A DNA stretch of 64,000 bases from Pedobacter sp. MC2016-15. Its GTDB lineage: Bacteria; Bacteroidota; Bacteroidia; Sphingobacteriales; Sphingobacteriaceae. Each line of letters starts with the position of its first letter. The stretch's first letter is position 1. The translations under genes were made by a program, and so were the position numbers. This document shows positions 28,177 to 36,057 of the stretch, piece after piece. The notes beneath the pieces are model-generated. The model saw only the letters and a program-made list of their open reading frames with translations, had not been told where the DNA came from and did not search any database. The stretch is taken from contig NZ_JAPIVS010000008.1 in assembly GCF_026239695.1 (NCBI RefSeq), forward strand, positions 62,001 through 126,000, given 5' to 3'.

Positions 28177-29178
28177 ATGTATAAAAAAATCATTTTTACT
28201 TTATTAGTTAGTACAGTATTCTGTACCGCCCGGGCACAGGAAAAAAAGACAAATCCCCGTCCTCTGACAATGGCAGAATATGATATAGCTAAAAACTATA
28301 CAATTGCCGATCTTGATAAGGATACGTATGTGAAGTTTAATAATGCCTACATTCTGGATCGTTACGAGGCAAGGAAACCATTTTTTATTACTGGTGACGA
28401 CGGACTGAAAAAACGGATTGATCTTTATAGATTAGTTGCTAAGGAGGGGATGCAGGAAATCGGAATGATGGTTTTCTATACTAATGAAAAGGGGAAGATC
28501 TTTAAGGCTTTAGTTCCTGACTATACCGCCGATGGAAAAGTCTGGGAAAAATACTTTCAGGATATTGATAACATCAATAAGGAAGAAAAAAACTTCGTGC
28601 TAAAGCTCTCCTATATTTTATCCAGAGAGCTGAGTTTCCAGCAATACAAAGTGTTGAACAATGGTAAAGCTCCATCAGAAGAAGAGGCTACCTATGGAAG
28701 TGATATCTGTTTTCCGGGGGATGAAGAAGTGGCAATGGCCGGAGGATTCAAAAAGATGCTGAAAGATGTTAAGGCAGGGGATGAAGTGATTACCGTTGAC
28801 CCCTTGACGAAGGCTGCATCTGTAGTAAAAGTGAAGGGGCTTAGTACACATGAGGCAAAAAACTATGCATTGACAAGTCTTGTACTGATTGCTACGACGC
28901 ACCATCAAAGCCCTGCCGGAACAGCTATCCATTTAAGTACAAAAGTTATCCAGGCAACGCCCAATCATCCAATGATGACTCAGGAAGGTAACCGGAAGAT
29001 GGCGGAACTTGCGGTTGGACAGGAAGTATTGTGTCTGAATGATCTTACCGGCAGGTATGATGCCTATCAGATATGGCAAAAGGACGAACGTGCTGGAGGA
29101 AGGCAAAAAGTATACAATATAGTAGCTGACGGAGGAACTACATTTATCATGAATGGGGTGATGGTGATGCAGAAATAA
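28177..29178 (+). CDS. secreted protein with C-terminal Hint (Hedgehog/intein) domain
   Basis: The ATG at 28177 gives a clear signal peptide (KKIIFTLLVSTVFCTARAQ); a longer upstream reading would overlap the aminotransferase gene. Residues 25-175 are an unknown domain. Residues 176-333 are a Hint domain: ICFPGDEEVAM with C178, KAGDEVITVDP, the TPNHPMMT motif (T261, H264) and the closing VYNIVADGGTTFIMNGVMV. The nucleophile and TxxH are intact, but the His-Asn needed for intein splicing is absent, so I expect Hedgehog-like N-terminal cleavage or transfer, not splicing. Third gene of the Tat/Tat operon. Confidence 0.88.
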   Translation: MYKKIIFTLLVSTVFCTARAQEKKTNPRPLTMAEYDIAKNYTIADLDKDTYVKFNNAYILDRYEARKPFFITGDDGLKKRIDLYRLVAKEGMQEIGMMVFYTNEKGKIFKALVPDYTADGKVWEKYFQDIDNINKEEKNFVLKLSYILSRELSFQQYKVLNNGKAPSEEEATYGSDICFPGDEEVAMAGGFKKMLKDVKAGDEVITVDPLTKAASVVKVKGLSTHEAKNYALTSLVLIATTHHQSPAGTAIHLSTKVIQATPNHPMMTQEGNRKMAELAVGQEVLCLNDLTGRYDAYQIWQKDERAGGRQKVYNIVADGGTTFIMNGVMVMQK

Positions 29179-29338
29179 TGGCGCGTATGCCCCTTTCATC
29201 CAATTATAATTATACCTAACTTAATTGTTGATAAAAATAATCAGCATTACCAGTATACTCAATATTTTTTATGATGTCTGGCCCTGTTAAAAACGTGGCA
29301 TCAATTTGTAAATCATTCTTTGATTGAGATCGCTAGTA

Positions 29339-29364
29339 TTGAGGGTCAGTTTACTGACCCTCAA
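29339..29364. terminator. perfect 11 bp hairpin downstream of the Hint operon
   Basis: TTGAGGGTCAG pairs with CTGACCCTCAA around a TTTA loop. It is 160 bp after the Hint stop. Only CAAAAC follows on the plus strand, so it is a stem-loop of terminator type without a T-run. Confidence 0.55.
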
Positions 29365-29458
29365 AACAGGTGTTGTCCTCCCCCGGAAACGATGATAAAC
29401 ACGATTTGTATGTTTAATGTTAATATATTATACCATTATGATCAATGTTAACGTTATT

Positions 29459-29479
29459 GTCACACAATAATAGTGTGAC
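29459..29479. promoter_or_regulatory. inverted repeat GTCACAC-N7-GTGTGAC just before the Crp/Fnr start
   Basis: Two perfect 7 bp arms are separated by AATAATA and end seven bases before the ATG at 29487. TTATTGT-CAC-ACAATAA (29453-29469) overlaps it as a second palindrome. It could be an autoregulatory site for the Crp/Fnr protein or a hairpin covering the start. Confidence 0.5.
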
Positions 29480-29486
29480 TCAACCT

Positions 29487-30083
29487 ATGCAAAATCCCTT
29501 TACAGACTATTTAAGATCGATAGCCCATCTTGATGCCGAAAGTATTTCAATGATTGAGGAAAGGACCAGAGAAGTGTTTTTTCCAAAAGGCCATATCATT
29601 TCAGCGGCAGGAACTGTCAGCCGTAATGCATATTTTCTGATTGAAGGCGAAGCGAGGTCTTTTTATACTAATTTTTCTGGAAAAACAATTACCTGGACCT
29701 TCCACTTCAACCGTCCGGTCAGTAATATTAAAAACCTGCTGATCGTCGATTACAAGAGTTTTCTGAATGGTCAGCCGGCCTCTCTGACAAATGAAACACT
29801 TTCTGACATCAGGGCGATTCAAATCCGTAAGTCAGATCTCGACTATACACTGGAACACTCCCTGCTATGTGAACGTGCGATGAGAAAAGTTAGTGATCAA
29901 TCTTTTATTGTAGCGTATGACCGCGCGTTTACGTTACTCACTATGTCTGCTACGGAACGTTATCAGAAGATGCTGCAAGAAGAACCTCATTTGTTGGAGA
30001 TGTTTTCTAACCAGTATATTGCTTCTTATCTAGGGATAACTCCGCAATCGATGAGTAGAATCAGGAGAAACTATATCTCGTAG
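29487..30083 (+). CDS. Crp/Fnr-family transcriptional regulator
   Basis: The protein is 198 residues from the ATG at 29487. It has a cyclic-nucleotide-binding-like beta-roll (REVFFPKGHIISAAGTVSRN, YFLIEGEARSFYTN) and a short C-terminal HTH (IASYLGITPQSMSRIRR). It lacks a cysteine cluster, so it is not an FNR-type oxygen sensor, and the effector is unknown. Bacteroidota Crp-like proteins of this length often control nearby metabolic genes; next here is a degraded aldehyde dehydrogenase gene. Confidence 0.88.
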   Translation: MQNPFTDYLRSIAHLDAESISMIEERTREVFFPKGHIISAAGTVSRNAYFLIEGEARSFYTNFSGKTITWTFHFNRPVSNIKNLLIVDYKSFLNGQPASLTNETLSDIRAIQIRKSDLDYTLEHSLLCERAMRKVSDQSFIVAYDRAFTLLTMSATERYQKMLQEEPHLLEMFSNQYIASYLGITPQSMSRIRRNYIS

Positions 30084-30204
30084 AAATATTAAAAAGTATG
30101 TTATAGACAATATTTATTACCAAATGTTCATCTTATTCCGGAAGCAATTTCGGAAATTTGAAATACACTGTGGCACCCAGATTCATAAAAAACAAAACAT
30201 AGCT

Positions 30205-30690
30205 ATGCTTCCATTCCTTGATTTTTTTGGAAAACCAAAAGTAAACCTTACAAGCAGTATCAGGAAATCTTACCATTGGCGTATCAAACAATTAGATCAT
30301 CTTGAACGAATGCTTCTGGAGAACAAGAATGCTTTGTGTGATGCCATAAGAAAAGATTCTCAGGTGCCTGCCTCAGAAGCTGTCTGTGAAATCAGTGCTC
30401 CGCTTGCGATCATTGAGTTCACCCGCTCACAGCTCAGGGAATGGGTAGCGCCGTCAGAAGTGAAAGCTGATTGTCCCTGTGAGCTTTATGATTTGTCCCT
30501 GAGAGACACCTCTGATAGCTCATTGATCCTGTTACTCAATCCCGCGATTACTGCCATATCAGCTGGCAACACCGTTGTGTTTAAGGCTGATCTGGAGACT
30601 CCCGCTACTAACGCTATACTTGATGATCTGCTTCCTCTGTATTTTGAACCTGCAGATGTAGCTATTATACAAATTGCTAAAACCTTTTAA
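30205..30690 (+). pseudogene. aldehyde dehydrogenase N-terminal remnant
   Basis: The 161-residue reading from the ATG at 30205 aligns by eye with the N-terminal third of class 3-type aldehyde dehydrogenases: QLDHLERMLLENKNALCDAI, SEAVCEISAPLAIIEF, AITAISAGNTVVFKADLETP, ATNAILDDLLPLYFEP. The usual PWNYP segment is missing, and after QIAKTF it stops before the NAD-binding glycine motif and the catalytic Cys. No continuation is seen downstream in any frame. It cannot be an active enzyme and is probably a decaying gene, though a short product could still be made. Confidence 0.7.
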
Positions 30691-30740
30691 ATGGTCAATA
30701 AAGTAGTTTTAACAGTCTGAATGGGCTTTCAGAGATTTAA

Positions 30741-30758
30741 TTTGGGCTTCTGCCCAAA
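30741..30758. terminator. short hairpin TTTGGGC/GCCCAAA
   Basis: A 7 bp stem with a TTCT loop lies between the aldehyde dehydrogenase remnant and the DUF2490 gene. It lacks a T-run and may be a weak terminator or a leader structure. Confidence 0.4.
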
Positions 30759-30776
30759 ATATATTATTATTACTTG

Positions 30777-31487
30777 ATGCGTAATTCACTCACTTTTCTT
30801 GCTCTGATCATATTATTCGGGGCGCCTGTTTATGCCCAAACCCAACATCAGAATAGTGGCTGGCTGTTCTTACTTAATAATACTAAAATCACAGATAAAT
30901 GGGGTGCTTATCTGGATGTACAGGTAAGGTCTGCCGATGACTGGGCCAATGTCAGAAATTTTCTATTCAGGCCCGGGATCACGTATTATGCTAATGGAAA
31001 AAATGAATTGACTCTGGGTTATTTGTTAAATCAAACATTTACCCATATGGATGGAGCTGCAGATAATGTACTGACGGAACATAGAATCTGGGAGCAATAT
31101 GTTTATAAACACAAAGCCGCAACTACTATTATTGCTCAGCACCGTTTCCGCCTTGAACAGAGATTTATAGAGCGGGCAGGTAGCGATCAGCTTTTTGCAC
31201 AGCGCTTCCGTTATTTCGCAAGGTTTATTATCCCCCTGAAGAAAGGTGCTAAAAACTTTGAGGAAGGACTTTTTGTAGCTTTACAGAATGAACTTTTCTT
31301 CAATGTTCAGCATAAGAATGAGCTGAACGGCAGTTTATTTGATCAGAACAGGGCATATGCTGCTGCCGGTTATCGTTTGAACAAAAACTTTGATATTGAG
31401 GCTGGCTATCTTAACCAGTCAATAAAAGGGCTGAACAACAATACCAGTAATAATGTTGTTCAGCTCGCTTTATATACTAAATTCTAA
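30777..31487 (+). CDS. DUF2490 outer-membrane beta-barrel protein
   Basis: From the ATG at 30777 the protein has 236 residues with a signal peptide (LALIILFGAPVYAQ). Alternating strands such as SGWLFLLNNTKITDKWGAYLDVQ, split by loops, and HRIWEQYVYK and HRFRLEQRFI are typical of DUF2490, a small outer-membrane barrel family of unknown role. Its TAA stop overlaps the stop of convergent purL by three bases. Confidence 0.85.
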   Translation: MRNSLTFLALIILFGAPVYAQTQHQNSGWLFLLNNTKITDKWGAYLDVQVRSADDWANVRNFLFRPGITYYANGKNELTLGYLLNQTFTHMDGAADNVLTEHRIWEQYVYKHKAATTIIAQHRFRLEQRFIERAGSDQLFAQRFRYFARFIIPLKKGAKNFEEGLFVALQNELFFNVQHKNELNGSLFDQNRAYAAAGYRLNKNFDIEAGYLNQSIKGLNNNTSNNVVQLALYTKF

Positions 31488-34400
31488 GCTTCAAGCCATT
31501 TGCGGGCATTTACGAATGCCGCAATCCATGGTGTAACTTCGTCATTGCGATCTTCAGGATAATTTGCCCAGTTCCACTGGAAGATTGATCGTTCAATGTG
31601 TGGCATAATCACCAGGTGTCTTCCGGTAGTATCGCACATCATCGCAGTATTGTAATCTGATCCATTTGGATTTGCAGGGTAACTTTCATATCCATATTTA
31701 CCGACAATCTGATATTGATCTTCTGCATAAGGTAAACTGAATTTTCCTTCGCCATGTGAAATCCAAACCCCCAGTGTAGTACCTGCAAGCTCTGAGAGCA
31801 TCACAGAATTATTTTCCTGGATAGTTACAGAAGTGAACCCACTCTCATGTTTATGGCTGTCATTGTGCAGCATCTTCGGTTTTTCTTCATGGTCCTTATT
31901 GATAAGTCCTAGCTCTACAAATAACTGGCAACCGTTACAGATACCGATAGATAAGGTGTCTTCACGTTTAAAGAAGTTCTCCAGGGTCAATTTGGCCTTT
32001 TCATTGTAAAGGAAGGCTCCGGCCCAACCTTTGGCAGATCCTAAAACATCGGAATTGGAGAATCCTCCAACAGCACCGATGAACTGGATATCTTCCAGCG
32101 TTTCCCTGCCTGAGATCAGATCTGTCATGTGTACATCTTTCACATCAAAACCCGCAAGATACATCGCATTGGCAAGTTCCCTTTCAGAGTTACTTCCCTT
32201 CTCGCGGATTACCGCGGCTTTTGGTCTTGGTTTTGAAGGATCAATTACTGGTTTTTTTCCGTCAAAAGATAGAGGGAAAGTATATTCCAGTATGTGATTT
32301 TTATAGTTATCATAACGTTCCTTCGCTTTTACAGCTCCGCTTTGTTTCTGATCCAGCAGGTATGACGTCCTGGCCCATACATCACGCAGATGATCGATAT
32401 CAAAGCTCAGGCTGCCTGCATTGTCTTTCAGTTCCAGAGTAGCTGTATCAGTAACCGTCCCTATCTTGTGGAACGGTACCTGATTAGCTGCAAAAATTTC
32501 TTCAGCAGATGCATCGGCCTGGAACACAATTCCGATATTCTCGGCAAATAGTTTTGCGATCGTATCCTGATCACCCAATGCACTGAGGTCAATTGAAGCT
32601 CCCAGGTTGCGGTCGGCAAAACAAAGTTCCAGCAGGGTCGTAATTAAACCTCCACTGCCAATATCATGACCGGCTTGTATTTTACCGGCTTTAATCAGTT
32701 CCTGTATTGTATTAAATGTGGTTTTGAACTGTGCAGCATTAACAACATCAGGGGTTTCTTCACCAATCTTATTCAGGATCTGTGCAAATGAAGATCCGCC
32801 TAATTTATAAGTGTCGCCTGATAAGTTGATATAATAGATAGCTCCGCCTGATTTTTTCAGGACAGGCTCAATTACACCTGTGATATCGTCGCAATGACCA
32901 GCGGCAGAAATAATAACAGTTCCCGGAGAGATTACCTCTTCGTTTTTATATTTCTGTTTCATGGACAGTGAATCTTTACCTGTCGGTATATTGATTCCCA
33001 GGCTGATAGCAAATTCTGAACAGGCCTTTACTGCCGCATATAAACGGGCATCTTCACCTTCATTTTTGCAGGCCCACATCCAGTTGGCAGAAAGAGATAC
33101 ACTCTCCAAACTATCTTTCAAAGGCGCCCAAACCAGGTTAGATAAAGATTCAGCAATAGCATTACGGCTTCCTGCTGCAGGATCAATCAATGCCGACAGC
33201 GGAGCATGGCCAATGGAAGTAGCAATACCATCTTTTCCCTGGAAGTCAAGTGCCATTACACCACAGTTATTTAAGGGTAGTTGCAGCGGACCAGCACATT
33301 GCTGTTTGGCCACGCGTCCACCCACACAGCGGTCAACCTTATTCGTTAACCAGTCTTTGCTTCCTACAGCTTCCAGCTGCAGCAGCTGTTCCAGGTAAGC
33401 ATCAATCTTTGCCAGTTCATAAGTCACTGGCGCATATTTTCTTTCTATGGTTTTATCCTGCATGATCACCTTAGGTGAACTGCCAAACATATCGTCCATT
33501 TTAAGGTCCATCGGTTTGGCTCCGGTCGTGGCAGATTCAAAAGTAAATCGGTGATCACCGGTCACTTCACCAACCGTATACATTGGGGCACGCTCACGGT
33601 CTGCAATTTTCTGTAAGGTATCAAGGTGTTCTTTGCCAATCACCAGACCCATGCGCTCCTGAGATTCGTTTCCGATAATCTCTTTGGCAGAAAGGGTAGG
33701 GTCACCTACAGGCAGTTTATCAAGATCTATCTTGCCACCGGTTTCTTCAACCAATTCAGAAAGACAATTCAAGTGACCACCTGCACCGTGATCATGGATG
33801 GAAACGATCGTGTTGTTATCACTTTCCACCATTCCGCGGACAGCGTTGGCAACACGTTTTTGCATTTCGGGATTTGAACGCTGAATGGCATTCAGTTCGA
33901 TCCCCGAACCCATTGCCCCGGTATCTGCAGAAGAAACTGCGGCACCGCCCATTCCGATTCTATAATTTTCTCCGCCAAGAACAACAATTTTGTCATCCAC
34001 AGCAGGTGTCGCTTTTTTTGCCTGGTCAGCCTTGCCATATCCTATACCGCCGGCCTGCATGATGACCTTGTCGAAACCCAGTTTCCTGGCATCTTCTTCA
34101 TGCTCGAAAGTAAGCAATGAACCTGTAATCAGCGGCTGCCCAAATTTATTACCAAAATCAGAAGCCCCATTCGAAGCTTTGATGAGGATATCCATAGGCG
34201 TCTGGTATAACCATTTCCTTTCGGTCATCGCTTGTTCCCATGGACGGTTTTCTTCCAGCCTTGAGAATGAAGTCATGTATACTGCTGTCCCCGCTAATGG
34301 CAGGGAACCCTGACCACCCGCAAGCCTGTCGCGAATTTCCCCGCCTGATCCTGTAGCAGCACCGTTGAAAGGTTCTACTGTGGTAGGGAAATTATGTGTT

Positions 34401-35140
34401 TCTGCTTTCAGTGAAATAACAGATTCAAAGTCTTTAATCTCGTAATATTCTGGTACATCAGCACGTTTCGGTGCAAACTGCTGTACCGTTGGACCTTTTA
34501 CAAAGGCTACATTATCTTTATAGGCAGAAACAATCCCGTTAGGATTAGCTTCAGAAGTTTTACGGATCATCTTAAACAGTGATACCGGCTGTTCTTCACC
34601 ATCAATTACGAAAGTACCATTGAAAATTTTGTGGCGGCAATGCTCAGAATTGACCTGCGAAAAGCCGAAGACTTCAGAATCTGTCAGTTTTCTGTCCAGT
34701 TTTACTGCAAGGTCATTTAAATAATCGATTTCCACATCACTAAGTGAAAGCCCTTCCTCCTGGTTGTAGGCGGCGATGTCAGCAATCTCAAGAATATGCT
34801 CAGGCTGAATGCTGATCGTGTATAAGTCCTGGTTCAGCTCCGTGTATTTCTGCGAGAGCATCGGATCGAAATCGTTATCATCTGCATCTACTTTTGTAAA
34901 CTCCTCAATCCTTACGATGCCATGGATGTCCATATTTTGAGTGATCTCCACTGCATTGGTACTCCAGGGAGTAATCATTGCAGCACGGGGGCCGGTGAAA
35001 AAGTCTGTCAGAACAGATTCTTTGTTCAACTGGGCACCGCCGAAAAGCCAGCTTAATTTTGAAATATCAGACGAGGTGAGGGTTCGTTCTATTTGTACAG
35101 CAAAAACAGTATTGCTCTCGTTGGAGAAGAAATAAATCAT
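31484..35140 (-). CDS. purL: phosphoribosylformylglycinamidine synthase, large single-chain form
   Basis: The enzyme converts FGAR, glutamine and ATP to FGAM in step four of purine synthesis. At 1218 residues it is the fused form. N-terminal region, linker (GLSLSDVEIDYLNDLAVKL), two AIRS-type halves (FSQVNSEHCRHKIFNGTF, ETHNFPTTVEPFNGAATGSG, DHGAGGHLNCLSELVEETGG) and a C-terminal class I glutaminase with ICNGCQLFVELG and PHIERS are all present. It is single-copy housekeeping DNA between DUF2490 and small hypotheticals, with ATG at 35140. Confidence 0.97.
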   Translation of the reverse strand: MIYFFSNESNTVFAVQIERTLTSSDISKLSWLFGGAQLNKESVLTDFFTGPRAAMITPWSTNAVEITQNMDIHGIVRIEEFTKVDADDNDFDPMLSQKYTELNQDLYTISIQPEHILEIADIAAYNQEEGLSLSDVEIDYLNDLAVKLDRKLTDSEVFGFSQVNSEHCRHKIFNGTFVIDGEEQPVSLFKMIRKTSEANPNGIVSAYKDNVAFVKGPTVQQFAPKRADVPEYYEIKDFESVISLKAETHNFPTTVEPFNGAATGSGGEIRDRLAGGQGSLPLAGTAVYMTSFSRLEENRPWEQAMTERKWLYQTPMDILIKASNGASDFGNKFGQPLITGSLLTFEHEEDARKLGFDKVIMQAGGIGYGKADQAKKATPAVDDKIVVLGGENYRIGMGGAAVSSADTGAMGSGIELNAIQRSNPEMQKRVANAVRGMVESDNNTIVSIHDHGAGGHLNCLSELVEETGGKIDLDKLPVGDPTLSAKEIIGNESQERMGLVIGKEHLDTLQKIADRERAPMYTVGEVTGDHRFTFESATTGAKPMDLKMDDMFGSSPKVIMQDKTIERKYAPVTYELAKIDAYLEQLLQLEAVGSKDWLTNKVDRCVGGRVAKQQCAGPLQLPLNNCGVMALDFQGKDGIATSIGHAPLSALIDPAAGSRNAIAESLSNLVWAPLKDSLESVSLSANWMWACKNEGEDARLYAAVKACSEFAISLGINIPTGKDSLSMKQKYKNEEVISPGTVIISAAGHCDDITGVIEPVLKKSGGAIYYINLSGDTYKLGGSSFAQILNKIGEETPDVVNAAQFKTTFNTIQELIKAGKIQAGHDIGSGGLITTLLELCFADRNLGASIDLSALGDQDTIAKLFAENIGIVFQADASAEEIFAANQVPFHKIGTVTDTATLELKDNAGSLSFDIDHLRDVWARTSYLLDQKQSGAVKAKERYDNYKNHILEYTFPLSFDGKKPVIDPSKPRPKAAVIREKGSNSERELANAMYLAGFDVKDVHMTDLISGRETLEDIQFIGAVGGFSNSDVLGSAKGWAGAFLYNEKAKLTLENFFKREDTLSIGICNGCQLFVELGLINKDHEEKPKMLHNDSHKHESGFTSVTIQENNSVMLSELAGTTLGVWISHGEGKFSLPYAEDQYQIVGKYGYESYPANPNGSDYNTAMMCDTTGRHLVIMPHIERSIFQWNWANYPEDRNDEVTPWIAAFVNARKWLEA

Positions 35141-35173
35141 GATTTTATTTTATGCCGCAAAGGTAAGTTAAAA

Positions 35174-35392
35174 TTACGAATGCCCCAACTCTTCTATATC
35201 GTTGCTGTCCTGCTCTTCATCAGTATCTTTCTCAATAATTAACGTACCTGAAGTGGGCACCGGGCGATTTGAGCCGGTACCAGTAGTATCAGGCAGATCT
35301 TCTGAACTACCATCCTGTACCAGTTTATCCAGTTGTGATGTCGGATTTACGTCTTCCTGATTGTGCAGTTTATCTGAATTTTTCTCTTCCAT
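35174..35392 (-). CDS. small acidic disordered hypothetical protein
   Basis: The 72-residue reading is rich in Asp, Glu, Ser and Thr with no hydrophobic core (KNSDKLHNQEDVNPTSQLD, EKDTDEEQDSNDIEELGHS), so it is likely disordered. It is upstream of purL by about 30 bp on the same strand. No family recognised; expression is unproven. Confidence 0.5.
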   Translation of the reverse strand: MEEKNSDKLHNQEDVNPTSQLDKLVQDGSSEDLPDTTGTGSNRPVPTSGTLIIEKDTDEEQDSNDIEELGHS

Positions 35393-35477
35393 AATCTTCG
35401 TTTTTTAAAATAAACAGCCCAGTGACTGTTCTGTTTCAAAAAAATGGCAGGGGATAACGTATGGAGGTGCCGCAAGA

Positions 35478-35660
35478 CTACTTTTTGACAGTGATCGTCC
35501 TGCCTGTAACTAAATGAAATGTATATATCTTATGGAATCCGTCGTCAGTAGTTTCGATGCTTTCCACCAAACCTGTCTTACTAAATGTATCAGTAACCAT
35601 GCTGCCTTCTTTAACATCATCTAGTATACTGCCTGGAGTTTCGCTATTTAATCTGATCAT
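35478..35660 (-). CDS. small hypothetical protein, 60 residues
   Basis: The ATG at 35660 gives MIRLNSETPGSILDDVKEGS followed by a beta-type pattern ending TFHLVTGRTITVKK. It looks like a small cytoplasmic beta protein. An upstream alternative start adds residues with no family support. Function unknown. Confidence 0.5.
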   Translation of the reverse strand: MIRLNSETPGSILDDVKEGSMVTDTFSKTGLVESIETTDDGFHKIYTFHLVTGRTITVKK

Positions 35661-36057
35661 AATATGGATGCTTAAAGCATAGTTATAAAGGTAAGAAATT
35701 GTGAACAACCTGGGCAAAACTAAAAGGTCGATTTTGCGTTTTCCCCAAAAAATTATGGCTAACTATCTACTTTATTTCATTACAAAATTTAGTCAAATGC
35801 CATAGTGTTCAGCAAGTTGTTTTGAAAGACATTACAGTCATTAACGTTATTGACAATGACTGGGGGCAATAGTTAACAACATGTGTTGATAACCCCGACT
35901 TATCCACATTAAATTCCTCAAAAAATTTATATATCATTTATTTTTAGTGAGTTATGTCTAAGTATAAGTTTCTCTTTTTTTGTTTACTATTTTCTAGATC
36001 TTCGCAATCCCCAAAAGGGAAGGAAGAATTTTTTAGACGATAATCAACAATATAATT
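35661..36057 (+). promoter_or_regulatory. dnaA upstream region, candidate oriC
   Basis: This 397 bp AT-rich gap carries a perfect DnaA box TTATCCACA (35900-35908). Eight bases earlier starts a near-perfect 22 bp palindrome, GTTAACAACATGTGTTGATAAC (35872-35893, 10 of 11 base pairs), whose right half contains TGTTGATAA, a one-mismatch DnaA box on the other strand. CAGTCATT/AATGACTG (35835-35862) is a further inverted repeat. A long T/A-rich run follows (35930-35995). This fits an origin or a dnaA autoregulatory region, but in many Bacteroidota the origin is not next to dnaA. Confidence 0.5.

Larger units (their letters stand above)
29179..29486 (+). promoter_or_regulatory. intergenic region before the Crp/Fnr gene
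   Basis: This gap of about 300 bp contains no ORF I believe. It holds the hairpin at 29339-29364 and the inverted repeat at 29459-29479, both listed separately, in an otherwise AT-rich stretch. Confidence 0.5.

Noticed and set aside
28177-29178. Hint domain as an intein
   Set aside because: No C-terminal His-Asn and no C-extein; the N-terminal part is an unrelated secreted domain.
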